Below are positions 26,782 through 40,250 of a stretch of DNA of 64,000 nucleotides, in pieces (within the stretch, counting starts at the first letter, position 1; every line of letters begins with the position of its first letter). The stretch spans positions 2,726,348 through 2,790,347 of the forward strand of contig NC_020176.2 of the NCBI RefSeq assembly GCF_000224145.3, given 5' to 3'. The notes beneath the pieces were generated by a model. That model saw nothing but the letters and a program-made list of their open reading frames with translations. It ran no database searches and was not told where the DNA came from. This stretch comes from Ciona intestinalis. Its lineage: Eukaryota; Chordata; Ascidiacea; Phlebobranchia; Cionidae. Position numbers and translations under genes: made by a program.

Positions 26782-26967
26782 AGTGGGGTGGGAGAAGATG
26801 GGACACTTTGAGCACAAAATATTTAAATATCCTAATCGTGTTTTAAACAATTAACAACGGTCTATGGTAGTCGTGAGGGTACAGTTTAATAATTCCTTGA
26901 ATTTTCTTCATTTACTACCAAAGGGGGCGAGAAAATAGAATAAAAAGGCGTCCCGTCTTACCGAGTA
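26782..26967. mobile_element. MITE copy (Cimi-1-like)
   Basis: Left end GTGGGGTGGGAGAAGATGGG, right end CGTCCCGTCTTACC; same internal sequence as the copy at 18756. Confidence 0.7.
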
Positions 26968-29900
26968 CTTTTGGTCTAACAAAAGAAGTTTACAAAAGCA
27001 AAAGTTAACAACAGAAATAACTTAACTACTCTATCTATGAAACCTATACCGTACTGAAAGACTAAGTGGTGAACTTTCACAACTAAAATTTTAACATTTT
27101 TTAAACGCGTGAAGATTTAAAAAGTAAACAATCTGATTTACATTTACTCACATTACCAGAAACGTTTGTTCAAAGCAATCTGTGAGATCTTAAAACTACT
27201 TGGAGATTGGCAGTGGAAGCGGAAAGTGGGTCGATTATTGCGCAACCGTTTCCGGGAGCAATTCCCCAACCACAAAGTGGAAATAATACAGAAAGTCGGA
27301 ATTGTTTGTCGAGCAAACAATTAATTAACTTTCAAAACTGGAAGCAGGCTTTGTGTAATCCATGATTCATGCTGTTTTACACGAGAACAATGTGTTAAAT
27401 CGTTGACACGTGATACGCTTTATATAACAAATCGACAACCGTGATAAAACATCAAATCTACACACAATAAATACACAAGCATTCAGATAAACCCTTGAAT
27501 TCCTCAAATCATCCCAAATCATCCTAAACTGTTGTCAATGTTTTATAGGACATTTCTATATAATGCTAACAACATGATTCCTCACTGCGGTGTATACAAA
27601 TGCTCCAATAATTTGGACAGCGTACAATAGGCTTACTCAAGACACAACTGCAACCAAACCACAGTGTAAATTGCTTTGCGGCGTAACTGATTAAGTACAG
27701 CCAAGTAGGGTGCCCGCCTTGTTTGCTCATCGTGAACGGAGCGATAATTTAGTTGATCCACTCGCGACATATAGAACAGCAAATAGCGTGCTTTTAATCA
27801 CATGAAAAAATATTTTTACAACAAGGCGTATACTTATGTATGCAACGAATACATTATTATCTTCTACACGTATCTATTCATTATAAACTGGCATTGCAAA
27901 AGTAAGAACGAAACTTTACTTGATTACTGATTAATTAGTAAAAAATAACGTTATTAACCGTATATATATACTACTGCACGCTGTACTATAAGAACATTTA
28001 TACTTCCGCAACCGCTGATTTAGAACTATAGCAGGAGTGTAATATACGTAAACGGTAGCATGTACATCACATGGTTCCTATACGCGTTATATACTGATAA
28101 CGTTATGTGGTGAATAGAAATCGCGTACACAATTACTTGACGCCACATGTAGGGTATTGTTGCATTTCTGCCAGCTTGCAAGTTCCGCATGTTTCTGAAT
28201 TAAATTACACAACAAAAGTTACGTGGATATATGCGCATTATCAAATTCAATTTGTCAAGGGTAACAGTGTAGTACCATGCTTGCGTTTCCGTGTCTGAAC
28301 AACTATATAGCGAATTTCTATACAACATTTTTTATAGCAACTACATACGTATGCGATTCCGAATTTGCTTCATAACTATAAGTCGGTGTGAGATATATTA
28401 TAGTGAGCACATAATACCCAATGGTTTCTTATAGTGTTAGAAACAATTTATAGCAACGCCCTTTTAAAGTCGTGAGAGTATATTCTCAGCAGTTCTCACA
28501 ATACTCTTATATACGAGTATTCGAACATATAATTCTATAATTAGTCTCTGTTTACAAGCACAGAAGACGATAAAAAAAGAAATAAGAACCATTTTATTCT
28601 TACCTACTATATACAAATAATAATTGAACACAAAACTATGGTGACATGAAAGCCCTAACTCTAGCGTATTACCTTGTAAACTGCTCTTTGTGTAACTAAT
28701 CGCTGCCTCCCGAATTTGGAGACTTTTGGAAATTTCAAAGCGATCGTTTCGTTACAGCTTCCTATTACTTGCCACGTAGTACAACGGTTTGTAGAGTCCG
28801 AAGTGTAACATTGTCATGTTCACAAGAACTGAAAACGTTCTCTACCAGTGTATGCCTCACTCGTTGTGAAGAAAACTATTTTAGTACATAAAATTCTGAA
28901 TGTCATATTGCAGGAACGAAGGCGACAACTTTTATTTAGTGTTGCCGTTTTGTTGTATTCCCAGAATCAGTATTTTAACTATACCTTCCGAAAGAAGGTT
29001 TTAAAGTTTTGTGAGTTAAAACCATATGGTTGTGGGTTAAAACCATAACCTGAACATTTAAAATTGCTATTTATCTTCTACAAATACATTTATTTATCAT
29101 ACTCAGCAGGAAACGGTAAGGCGATATTTTTTTAAATTTTTTTTTATTTAAACAAGTGTGTATTTGCTTCTTTTATCCCTTGAAGTTACACGAATTAAAC
29201 CAGCGCCGAACTGTTTTGACTTGGACCCTCTAGTTCTCTCTGGCGGTGTATAGTTTACGACGAATTAAGAGTATAGAGGCAGATTAACTTCGTCATTTTG
29301 ACCCATTTAAATATTTCCTTTCTCTGTCGTACTAAAATTCCTCTTTATTAGAGTTTCAGTACGTGATTACACTGATATGTGTCCAATATTTTGTAATTGT
29401 CTTAAGAACGGGCGGTTGAACGAGTTATTTATTACCACATCGTTTCGTGAAATAAAAAAACACACTTTATATTTTTTTTTATAAAATTCTTAGAAATAAT
29501 ATTAAGTTACCAACTTACCTTTTAAAAACACATTTTTCAAAAATGACAAATAATATTTACTCCCCTGTTGAAATCCCATATTTGATTTGGTGATTGAAGT
29601 CCGCATGCTTTGAATGTATTTTTAGTAAGTGAGAAAATTTAGCGGTGTTAGCTGGGACTGAAGTAGCAAAATAGTCCTAAAATGTATGTTTCATGTTCAT
29701 ACAAAATATATAAATGTATTGTTGTAAAACGGTAGAAGATTATTTTAGTATTAATAAGTAAAACAACGTTAACTGGTATTTTTTACGAAGAACTTGTTGT
29801 TAAGAAACGGTTTTAAAAATGGCAGCTGTTTCTAAGCTTTTACAGTTAATAAGCTATACACTTGAAAACATTTATGTAGAGTGCTTTAAAATATCTATAA

Positions 29901-29978
29901 TTAGGTGCATATAATGTTGATATGTTCTTATTAAAACTAACCTGATTTTTAGATCTTCTGTTAGTAAAAGCAGTGAAA

Positions 29979-31259
29979 ATGTCTGAATCGGAATCCGATA
30001 CAGATGGAAGCTTAGTGTATACTGCATCAACGTCCTCTGCATCGCAAGTGGCAGCAGTAGCGGTAAAGAGGAATGAACTGGCAATTCGAGTTGCCTCACT
30101 GCAGCAGGAAAACAGAGTGCTCAAGATGGAGTTAGAGACCTACAAGTTAAGGTGCAACGCCTTGCAAGAGGAAAACAAAGCTTTGCGCCAAGCTAGTGTA
30201 AACATTCAAGCTCGTGCTGAACAAGAAGAAGAATTTATCTCAAACACACTGATGAAGAAAATTCAAGAGCTCAAAAAAGAGAAAGAAACTTTGGTAAACA
30301 AATACGAAACAGAAGAAGAGTTCCTGACAAATGAACTGCAGCGTCAGTTGAGTCAACTGCGACAGGAAAAAGTTGAACTTGAGCAAACCTTGGAAAAAGA
30401 ACAAGAAAAGCAAGTGAACACTTTAATGCGGAAGATCGAAAAACTGAAGCGTGAAACGCATGATAAACACTACAAGTTGGAAGAGTTGCGTCGGGAAAAG
30501 ATTGAACTCGAAAATACTTTGGAGAAAGAGCAGGAAGGTCTGGTAAACAGACTGTGGAAGAAAATGGACAAACTTGAGACTGAAAAGAGGCTATTGCAGG
30601 AAAAGTTAAACCAACCGGTAAGTGCACCACCATCGCCAAGACAGTCTGTGTCTCTTGAAGGTGGCAGCAGTGATCAGTTGACTGCTCATGTTCGGTATTT
30701 AAAAAAAGAGGTTGAGTGGCTAAGACGCCAGTTAAAAGGCATGCAAAACGATCGTCATTCCAAAATAAATCTTTTCTTAAGCGAAGAGAAGAGTCTTCGT
30801 GAGGAAAATGCTCGTCTTCATCACCAGCTCTTGCTGGAAACTGAGCGAAGAGAAGCTTTGTCCAGACAGCTGTCTGAATCTGAATCAAGCCTTGAAATGG
30901 ATGAAGAGAGTAGACACATACTGGAATCTTCAAGTCAGTCGAGCCTAACAGGTGTCTCATTGGTTAGACCAAGAGCAATTTCAAGCCCGGTTCCATATGC
31001 CATGGTTACAGCAAGACCAATCTCACCTCATGCTGGTACAGGACCTACTACAGGGCCTTTGGCTTTTGCCCCGCCTTCTCCACTTGGTAAATCTGGAGCC
31101 AGTACAAGCCAAACAAACACAAGCCATGCTTCAACATGCTCTGGTGCCAGCATGTCCAACAGCTCGGCAGCTTACAGGCCTGCAAACCCATCACAGTTCA
31201 TCAAGCCTTCTCCACCCCCTTCCCCATCGAGCCGGCCAAAGACAATGTTTGATTCGTGA
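29979..31259 (+). CDS. CCDC6: CCDC6 homologue, coiled-coil protein
   Basis: 426-residue protein. The N-terminus [10 protein letters not shown] matches the start of vertebrate CCDC6. About residues 25-215 form a long coiled coil with the family's signature phrases ([47 protein letters not shown]). [12 protein letters not shown] follows, then a second helical stretch ending [20 protein letters not shown], and a Pro/Ser-rich C-terminus with [10 protein letters not shown]. Human CCDC6 (~474 residues) is a phosphorylated scaffold linked to checkpoint control and known from RET fusions. I chose the ATG at 29979 because it opens the conserved N-terminus. The coding region has no intron, unlike the multi-exon vertebrate gene. 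AATAAA lies at 31381. Confidence 0.95.
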   Translation: MSESESDTDGSLVYTASTSSASQVAAVAVKRNELAIRVASLQQENRVLKMELETYKLRCNALQEENKALRQASVNIQARAEQEEEFISNTLMKKIQELKKEKETLVNKYETEEEFLTNELQRQLSQLRQEKVELEQTLEKEQEKQVNTLMRKIEKLKRETHDKHYKLEELRREKIELENTLEKEQEGLVNRLWKKMDKLETEKRLLQEKLNQPVSAPPSPRQSVSLEGGSSDQLTAHVRYLKKEVEWLRRQLKGMQNDRHSKINLFLSEEKSLREENARLHHQLLLETERREALSRQLSESESSLEMDEESRHILESSSQSSLTGVSLVRPRAISSPVPYAMVTARPISPHAGTGPTTGPLAFAPPSPLGKSGASTSQTNTSHASTCSGASMSNSSAAYRPANPSQFIKPSPPPSPSSRPKTMFDS

Positions 31260-31380
31260 ACATTACTGGCTGATTTTCTCTACCATATCTGTGTAAATAC
31301 CAACCTATTTATTATTATACAAAGTTCCACCCATGACTATGTCCTTATGTGGCCAAATGTTGACAATACCGCTTGTTGGC

Positions 31381-31386
31381 AATAAA
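31381..31386 (+). terminator. Polyadenylation signal of CCDC6
   Basis: A canonical AATAAA 122 bases after the CCDC6 stop codon, with a second one about 18 bases on. It predicts a short 3' UTR ending near 31400-31420. Confidence 0.6.
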
Positions 31387-32631
31387 GACGACACGCATAT
31401 AGAATAAATTCAAATACAGTCATTGTAATTTTATGTGCGATTTATGTACAAAACTATAACAACACTTTTGCTTTCTGTTTATCTATTGTCATTTACTGTA
31501 ATATTTAAGTTGCTATGGGTATAGCATGGAGCTTACGTTAATGTCAATAGAAACATGTGCTTTTCAGTATTATAGCTTGTGGCAAATCTGTATGCATTTC
31601 ATTTTTTCAGTTATACGTTCCAAGAGAACACGGCTAAAATGTCTTAATTTGATCAGATCTGTTTCTGTAGCTGCACGATAAATTTGATTGTATGCTATTG
31701 ATTCAATCATTAAGTTAATAAAGCTTTTTTGTCATGTAATAATGAATTGGTATGATTCAACTAGAATCCAAAGTTGAAACTGATCAGTTTAGCACAAAGG
31801 ATCATTCTATGGTCCAATATGCTAGTACTAAATCAATACTGAAAATAGATTAATTAAAGTGGTACAGACGGGTTAAAATTACAATGGCATTACACCTTAT
31901 TATACCAACAATGTAATAGTTGTTCTAACTGGAAAAAACTAATTAATAATTATCAGACTTCATATTTATCTACAGAAGTACAGTTGTGTGTAGTTACAGG
32001 CAATTTTAGATCACATAAGTCAGCACTCAGCAGCATGCGTGACATTAAAACAAACAATCTGTTTACAAAGGTGACTAACTGTACTAGTACTATCAAAACA
32101 ATCAAATACGAACATATGTTTGTCACAACTAAGAAATTTAATTGTAATTTTTAAACCAATATTCATTCAACACATTTGTAGTTGGTTTATATTAACAGCC
32201 CACATCACGTATTATAAAAACTAAAATCTAGACCCGTTTTAAAAACCTTAAACCAAAATCTCAAACTACAAAAAACAATATGAACTCAGAATAACAAAGT
32301 ACGCAGTGTGTAATAAATGAGTAGGCCATCAATTATTGCAAAATAACATAGAACACTGCCTTGTGTCATAATCTCCTACAGTTATTTGTTGAGAAATTAA
32401 AGTAAAACCAAACTAATCCAGAGGAGTGGAGATGTTACATTGATAATTTATAGTTGAAAATATTACCATGCCACTTAGGAAACCGTTATTCAGTCCTCAT
32501 TTTAAATTGCATTTCAATATAACTCTTAAAATAAAGCTAAAATAAACCACAGTGGTTGGTAGCATTGAAGAATTCTGTGTAACAAGTTAAGTACCGTAAA
32601 TAGTATAAATACCAAAAAAGCCAAGTAGTCC
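31387..32631. other. Tail-to-tail intergenic region, CCDC6 / FAM177A
   Basis: About 1.2 kb of unique A+T-rich DNA holding the 3' ends of two convergent genes. No further gene, repeat or structured RNA could be supported. Confidence 0.5.
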
Positions 32632-34239
32632 TTAACTGTTCTGATCAACAACGAGAGTAACATCTGGTACATTTAGTGCAGGTGTTTCCAGGATTCTGAA
32701 TGGTGAGCATATAGATAACTCCCAAGAATTATTGATAGAAATATGAATCAAAGATAGCGCATGAGCAATATCATATGTATAGTATATGTTATTACATGGT
32801 TCATTTAACAGCAAAAGTTGATCACCAAACTGCCTAGGCAGACATTTAAAATATAGGATTGTTGGTTTCGTTCCCCCATTTTAATAAACAATGTGTTACT
32901 CCATTAAAATCAGGAGCATATGTAAAAAAAATAATATAAGTACTGTTCTTTTTCATATACAGAGAAGACCTTTACTTTCAAATGGCACAATGGGCAAATA
33001 ATGGATCAAAACGAAAACCAACCTCATGGCTTGCTCAATTGCTTTCTCCTCAGCTTCTCTTTCCTCCTTAGCAATAATTTCCTCTTCATCTGCCTCAGCT
33101 TCCATCTCCTTTAACTGATTTAACTCATATTGATACTTTGGAGTTGTGATGCCAAAGAAGTAAGCCAACTTTTCACCCAAGTAGTCGCAAGCTGAAATCA
33201 CATTTAAACGAAAACGCTTAATCGAAATATCGAGTGGAGAAATCTATATAAAATTTACAGAATCTGGAATAAGCAGCCTAATTGACAAAAATGTAATATG
33301 GTTTCACAGCTCAACTTAGTATAATATGGATTACTAATCCTATCAATTTGTTTGACCACACTGGTCATTATGCAATCTAATTTTACTGAGTGTTTCTCTA
33401 TGTTATACAGCTTGTTAGTACAGCATACCTGCAAGCCCTGTAAATGCAGATTTCACAGTCATGTACCAAATATATGGACCCCATCGTAAGGTACTCTGTT
33501 GAGAATTGAACAGAACATTGAACAGAATTAAAAAAACATAATTAACAGTTGCCATTAGAGATGCACAATATTTGCTGTGATAAAACCTATACACAGAATT
33601 CAAACACTATTACTGTTTTAGAATACATTGAAATCACCAACCACTAAATTAAATAACTAATAGTACTTGCAACTTATGTATCTATTTTTTGTATGGCAAT
33701 TAAATTAAAAAAAATATCAATATTTAAAATATAAACGTAACACAAATGTTGGAAACATACCGGATCAACCACAGGAAGGTCTGCTTCTTCTTCCTCTTCC
33801 TCTTCATCTGTGCTGTATTCCTCCAATATTCCATCACTACAATGTATTAATCTTCTTGGTAGCTGAAAACATAGAAATAGAACATAAATCTATGAATATA
33901 TGACATGCCAAGTAATAGTAATACAGCCAAATTGGGTGGGTTTCTTTTCCCTGTTGTCCTATACTAAACATAGAGCATAGATACCTAATCCTAACTAAAA
34001 GTATTGCAGTTAATGGACATAGCCATGTGACATGGTATTGGTGACTATATTTGAAAATAAGACCAAATATTAGCAATGGTATCCTCTTTGACAGTTCTAA
34101 TAATAGTACTACAGCAGTCCTGTTAAACAAGTCTTTTTACCTTTATTTTTCCGTTCTTGTCAAGTTTAAATCTTTCCATATTATCACCACAAAGAACAGT
34201 GGTGTCCTGCATAATTTCAGTGTTTGCTTTTGTCTCCAT
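32632..34239 (-). CDS. FAM177A1: FAM177A-like protein, five exons
   Basis: 166-residue protein assembled from exons 34239-34141, 33862-33761, 33495-33429, 33191-33023 and 32695-32632; all GT-AG joins keep frame and the total is 501 bases including the stop. Family marks are PRRLIHCSDGILEEYSTDE with an acidic run, then LPVVDP, then LRWGPYIWYM, and ACDYLGEKLAYFFGITTPKY followed by a Glu-rich helix. FAM177A proteins are small and conserved in animals; Golgi association has been described for the human protein. The last exon (ILETPALNVPDVTLVV) was chosen by phase and a clear acceptor. Confidence 0.9.
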
Positions 34240-35351
34240 AATAATGGGATAACCTGTATACTAATGGTACCGTATACGCTCTACGTGCACTACAGGAGTA
34301 TCCACACAAACTAATAGAAAATTTTGACTGACATCTGTTTATATACGTGCGTCACAATAACAACAATGGGAGTTGTCACTGTCACTTCACTTTCGTGACA
34401 ATCATTGACAATATGTCTATCGATCTTATCCTCTGCTTTTTAACATTTCTTATGCACAACTGATTGCTTAAATGATATAAAATTAAATCTTGCACGGATA
34501 TAATGAGGGAATTGGTATGCTAAATTAACATTAGTTATACCAAACCAATCATTTTTATGATTCTCCTATGTTTTTCTGTCTATTGCAAATGTATTTTCAC
34601 AATTCAAACCTTAGAAAGCATACAAATTTAAAGACACCTTCAAACAATTTATTCTACATTCCACTTTATCCATCTACATACAGTTTAAACTACTTAACAA
34701 ACTGGCAATAACGATACACAGGTACTGCATTACTTTACAGATCTCGCAGATGATAAATTGGAGGCATCTGCCTAAAATGGCTTACAGGTAAGTATTACTG
34801 CATGGTAAAAAATAAACTAACATTATACAGGTCGCTATAAAGAGCTACATTGATTCGAATATTTTATCCTGAAATGTGTTAACCACATTTTTACTACTTA
34901 CAAAGATGGATAGAACAGATGTTACTAAAGCGACAGTTTGAATATGGAACTTTTGTAAATTCTCAGTGTTTGGAAAAAACTACAGTGGTAAATTACAGCA
35001 GAATTCACCCAAATATTATACAGTCAATAGGCACAGTACAACACTTAATCAGTGGCACTACCAACATACTTGAATTATGTAGAAACAACTAATTCTGCTT
35101 CAAAGTAAACAGAGAGAACGAATAGAGAATGAAGCATAATATATATATCTGTGTAGTGAACAACTGCATACCCGATAAACCACCGAAATTATTTTATATA
35201 AACAGGTAGATAAAGGAACCAAAGATTTAAATGGCAAGGCTTTTTACGCTGGTTGTATCATGGAAGTGCTCACTTCTACAGCATTACTGGCTGGGGAATT
35301 GCATAGAGTATATAACTTGAAGAATGTAGTATTTCATGGATCGAAGTATCA
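34240..35351. other. Intergenic region between FAM177A-like and SLC38A10-like genes
   Basis: About 1.1 kb between two genes in the same direction. It is A+T-rich with no ORF of coding character and no recognised repeat. It should hold the FAM177A promoter and the SLC38A10 3' UTR. Confidence 0.45.
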
Positions 35352-38142
35352 CTATGTTTTAATGTATTTTAAGTCTCTGGTTTTATGCTTATTCTCCCCA
35401 TCTGCATCATCTTCTAGTTTTCCTTCTCTTCCTGTTTCTTCCTTATTAGAATCTAAATCATCCACTGAAAGTTTTACAGCCTCATTCGGCAGTACTGGTG
35501 GAATAGTCTGATCTTCATTTTGCGCATCACTGTTTTTATTCACTACCAGTTGATCCATATGAGTGTCTCGAACATCAGAGTTGGTTTGGTCTTTTTTATC
35601 CATCTCCACCTAACAAAATAATTAAAATATCTATTTCAATTACATGATTTTAATTGACACACAATCAAACTAATTTAATCATATGGCAACAATTTGGTCC
35701 TAGTAATTCATTGCTTATTTGGCTATTTCATTTTAACTGTTCAATGCTTACCAATCTATAATATTGGCAATGCAGCTGTATGTTAAGTTGTATTTTTACT
35801 TTTCAGTAAGTTTTTTTTTTTTATTTTTTAGTCAAACAAAACCAAAATTCTAGCATACAACTAAAACTACCCAAGTACACTTTTAAATAAACAATTACTA
35901 ACTCACAACAAAAAATATCATTAATAAACCAACTTACAGATTCTTTCTTCTTTTCTTCTGGCTTTATTTCCGATACATCTCGTTGTACTCTCTCTGCGTT
36001 ATTTAACGCTTCTTCTCTTTTGACAACTGGTTGTTCAACTGCAGCTTCTTTCGGCTGAACAACATCTTTCACAGCAGGTGGGACAACGCTGTCTCCTGTT
36101 TTCTTAGCAACAGGTTGTTTTGCAACAACTGGTTGTTTTACATCAGCGGGTTTGGGAACTTCTTGTTGGGACTTTTGTTCAGCATTCGGCAAGTTATCTC
36201 CCAGACTGTTAGATTTCACAACAGAATTATTTTCAGAGTCTTCACTTTTTACATTTTCTAGCTTCTGATCATCTTCTAAAGCCTTAATGAGTTTCCCTTG
36301 TTCTTGTAGCAGTTCATTTTGTTTCTTATTTTGCTCCTTAATTTTTTCGAGGAGTATTTTCGCTTTAATGTTGCTGTCACTTTCTTCAACTGCATTTTGA
36401 GCTTTCGGTTCCACAGTATCCATTTGAACGTGGTCCACAATTTTGTTCTCTGCGACTTTTTGCTCCACATTACTTATTGGTAACCTTTCAATAGCCAGGA
36501 CAGGCATCTCAGAATGCTTCACCACTGTTTCTACAGGCGCATGCTGCTGTACCACAGGTTCTACATTACGTGCAACATTATTTGCATCTGCTTGTCCGCC
36601 AATAGCAGGATTATTATCAGGTACAGCAACTGGTACAACATTTTGATCAACATTATCATTTCTCTCCACTGGGTTTGCTGCCACCAGTTCATCCAAGGCA
36701 TCATTTCTTACAACTGGGATCTCAGCATTAGCATGATCACCATTAACAACTTGTTCTTCCATTACTGGGTTGGCTGGTTCATGTCTGTGCTCCTTGTCCA
36801 CTACTTCCGCAATTGGAGGTTTGGTGGGATCTATTATTTTCTCCTTTTCATGTTCCCTGACCAAAGTATCCTCCATTTTGTTTACTTCATTAAGAACATC
36901 ATTCTGTTTTATCACTTCCTCTTGCACAGCAGCAGCAGCGGCTGGTACAATAGGCTCAGGTTCTGGAATACTTGTGAGATTCGAGTATGTGCAAACCACT
37001 AACAAGATACAACCAATTCCGAAAACAAACTTTGAGACACTGTTATTGTCCTTCGAAGCTTTAGAAAATATAATTCCAGGAAAGATAAAACAGATAAAAG
37101 AACCCATTGTGGCTCCGGTTAAACCAAGAATTGTTTCCACATTTGGAATGGATATTGCTAACAACATTGTAGACATTACAATTGATAGGGTGATAGCTTT
37201 AAATGTAAATGGCTCAATAAAGGTCTTTGATGCTATGCCTTCAACAGGTTGTGGCCTAAAAAACAAGGTGTAGATGCTTTGCCTGCATGGGAATATCATT
37301 AATGGAAAGCCAACCACAACAGAGGTGGCAAATCCAAATTTAATTATGTCCAGCAGGACATTTTGTGGAAAATTTCTTAGAACATTTCCTTGCACTTCGC
37401 CCTTAAAAACTGCATACCCAAAGATAGCTACTAAACAGTATACTGTTGTTACTATCTTTATGGCAGTGGAAACTATGGTTTCCATACGAACAACTGATGG
37501 CTCTTCCATAGAGTCATACACAACGAAGAGTTGGCATTGGCAAGCATATGCAAGACTGAAAATTGGCAAGCACTGGAATATGCCCGAAGGTTTAAACAGT
37601 TCTACTTCATGTAACCAAGCAAATGTTAGAAGTCCATTGGTTACTGCTTGAAACAACATGACACATACAAAAGACAGGTAAAACAGCAATGAAACCATGC
37701 CTATTGAACTTAAGACACTTAAATTCTTCATTAGTCCAAGTGGCAAAGCAATACAGAGGGCACAAAATACGATCACAAATGTTCTCAAATGCAGAGTGTT
37801 GCCTTGTACGAATGTAGATAGTATTCCTGTTGCAAGGTCTCCAATAACAACATAAAATGCAACACATGTACCAAGCATAAGGCCAATCATACTAAGTTCG
37901 ACTGCAAATTTCCCGGCTCCCCCAATTGTGTAAAACGCGAGGTATTCATATGTTCGTCTGCGCTTTACTTGAGCTGCTGTGACAAGCATACTGCATGAGA
38001 CATAGGTTAGCCACGCTGCACCCATAATTAAGCCAAGGCCAAGAAGGAGTCCACATTTTTTCATGCAGAAGGGCATTGCCAACACACTGACTCCAATGAT
38101 GCTGTTCACTAGATTCGTAACGTGTTTCATATTAGGGTCCAT
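35352..38142 (-). CDS. SLC38A10: SLC38A10-like putative amino-acid transporter
   Basis: 820 residues in two exons, 38142-35938 and 35609-35352, joined in phase 0. The first ~400 residues form the 11-helix APC/AAAP fold of SLC38 transporters. Family-specific phrases include VTNLVNSIIGVSVLAMPFC, MIGLMLGTCVAFYVVIGDL, YDSMEEPSV, VVGFPLMIFPCRQ and SIPNVETILGLTGATMGS. These match SLC38A10, the member with a very long cytosolic tail. Here the tail is ~420 residues, rich in Glu, Val, Asn and Pro, with EHRHEPANP and a short helical segment (KILLEKIKEQNKKQNELLQE) also seen in the human protein. Human SLC38A10 is longer (~1,100 residues) and is reported to carry glutamine, glutamate and alanine. The start ATG has a good context (ACAACATGG). 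Confidence 0.94.
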
Positions 38143-39435
38143 GTTGTTGTTTGTGTTTAGTATAGTAAACTAACAACGCCTGCCAATTGCAAAAAATACA
38201 GATTAATTACGAAAACATGCTTTAACACTCAAGATACACCGTCGCACAAATTCGCACTAAAATGTATACGAATACAAGCTAACGGCAACAACACAGTAAT
38301 CAAAATCTATAAGGTAAAACTGCATGTTTTTGAACCCAATTCTCATGATCTTGTCCTGGAGACGTGCCAGCACGAAAACATACCTCAACCTACGTAACGT
38401 AAACTAACTATGCAGTATGCACGCACTTACCAGCTTTACGTTGTCTGTCAATCAAGCAGAACTAATCTAGGTTCAACGCGTCATACCATAGACATCGTTT
38501 AATTTAGATGCAGAAAAATTTTTAAAAAATGAAAAAATATTTTAACACAGAATCCTTACAGCTTACACCATGGTACTTACAGTATAAAACAGAGTTCCAC
38601 TGGTGTTTCTTGCAGAGAGAACGACGGTTATGTATGCACACAGCATCCGCAAATAGAGAAGGTTTACGGGAAACGGGATTTATTTTTATTATTTTTAAAC
38701 TTAGACGATCAACACAATAAATATATATACACGATCATCGTTTTACACATTTCTGTTTCGCAAAGTGTAGTCTTATCAGAGGCAAAATGGTATCTTCCAG
38801 TAGATATTTATCTGTCGGATGCTGCTGTACCGGGGTTCTTGATCTCGCTGTCTAAAGCAGTTAAGATTTGTAATAACGAGAAGACTATAACGAAAGGGCT
38901 ACACAAAAGTATTTTAAAAGGCCAACAAAAACTAAGCAGAACGCTACCGGTATATGTTTTAAATGTATACAGTTGCGTGGGGGAAGATGGGATACCTTTA
39001 TATTTTATTTTCTTGTCCCATTTGGTAGTAAACAAAAAACATTCACAGAATTATTAAACCGTATTATCGAGACTCCCATACACCGTTTTTAATTGTTTAA
39101 AACACGATCAGGATGTTTGGATATTATGTGCAAAAGGTGTCCCACCTCCCCCCAAACTACTATATATACACAAACGAATACTTAGTTCAAGGTCCTTTTA
39201 TTAAGCTTTTCTATGGACCATTTTCTTGACTTTGCATCTTGCTATTTTTGTTCAGTCACCACCTTATCTATGTTTAAATTAATTAATTTCATTAACGAAA
39301 TAAAAATATCAAAAGTGCAAAACTTGAAGTGAAAGCTCGTTGGGAACATGCGACGGTCTGAAGTAGGGTGGACACAGGTATTTTAACGGAATCACTTGAC
39401 TTGACGGTGCGGGGGTTTGTGTACAAGACCCAAGT
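38143..39435. other. Intergenic region upstream of SLC38A10-like gene
   Basis: Holds the SLC38A10-like promoter region and one reverse-oriented MITE at 38971-39160. No other gene was supported. Confidence 0.45.
38971..39160. mobile_element. MITE copy, reverse orientation
   Basis: Left end GTGGGGGAAGATGGGATACC, middle TTCTTGTCCCATTTGGTAGT, right end TGTCCCACCTCCCCCCAAAC then TA repeats. Confidence 0.7.
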
Positions 39436-39757
39436 CTAGAGGAAACCAGCAATACTATTCCAGATGTATTTCTTTGCTACTTTGTCAAAATGAGTTTGTA
39501 ACTGATTGTGAATAGTAATCAGCTCGATCCCGCTTTTTATATTGCCAGCAGTTTTTAATGTGTTTTTCAAAACACAGCAAACTTTCGTGTTTTTCTCCGT
39601 CGTAATGCTCCTTCTTTTGTTTAATTCTCTCATCTCGTGGTGATGGTTTGATCATTCGATCCACGATTGCCTTGATCAATGTAACCTTGTCGTGCACTGC
39701 CCCGCTAAAAGGGACGAGATCAGTCAAACATTCGTAGATTGTCATTCCAACACTGTA
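39436..39757 (-). pseudogene. Kinase relic, C-lobe fragment
   Basis: An exon-like piece with an acceptor (TTTACAG) at about 39758 encodes VGMTIYECLTDLVPFSG, a Lys-rich loop and HIKNCWQYKKRDR, clearly paralogous to the end of the kinase domains at 41576 and 44011. After KKRDR the frame shifts; the paralogous ending (LQTHFDKVAKK) is in another frame, stopping at 39436. No P-loop, catalytic loop or DFG exon was found upstream. It is best read as the remains of a third kinase gene. Confidence 0.7.
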
Positions 39758-40060
39758 AATTGTAAAACATCGGACTATCCAACCAATAGAGGTCCACTAC
39801 ATTCTATAAATTATATTCGCACATCGAGATTTACCTATATATCGTAAATCGAAAAGCGTTTAGGCTACCTACAAAAGATATATTTCAAAAGCGCAGTAAG
39901 AAATGCTTATTTCCCTGTTTTTGCTCAAAATACGTGAACGACTGTTTCAGGCACCATTGCCGTAAACGTTACGTTTTTTAAATGTAATACCAACTATAAC
40001 AGTTTTAACGCACAAAATTTACTATAGGGCCTTGATACCCGTGTCAGCTTGTGGTATATA

Positions 40061-40250
40061 GTAGGGTGGGGAAGATGGGACACTTTCGGCGCATAATATC
40101 CGAATATCCTGATTGTGATTTAAACAGTTAACAACGGTCTATGGGAGTCTATAGAGCATATGGTTTTATGATTCTTTGCAAGTTCCTTGTTTACTACCAC
40201 ATTGGACGAGAAAATCGAGTTAAAATGTGTCCCAACTTCCCCCACCCTAC
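40061..40250. mobile_element. MITE copy, well preserved
   Basis: Full ends GTAGGGTGGGGAAGATGGGA and TCCCAACTTCCCCCACCCTAC-like sequence, with TATA on both sides. Confidence 0.8.

Larger units (their letters stand above)
26484..29978. other. Divergent intergenic region between stabilin and CCDC6
   Basis: About 3.5 kb without a supportable gene. It holds a decayed reverse MITE copy (26611-26781) directly followed by a fuller copy (26782-26967), then unique A+T-rich sequence. It must contain the promoters of the two head-to-head genes, but I see no clear TATA box near either start. Confidence 0.6.

Noticed and set aside
28101-29060. Short plus-strand frames upstream of CCDC6
   Set aside because: No coding character, motif or splice signals; probably intergenic DNA.
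30271-30960. 229-codon open frame on the minus strand within CCDC6
   Set aside because: It is the antisense shadow of the coiled-coil coding sequence; Leu/Ser/Phe-rich with no motif.
36514-37273. Two plus-strand open frames of over 160 codons inside the SLC38A10-like gene
   Set aside because: Antisense shadows of the transporter and its repetitive tail.
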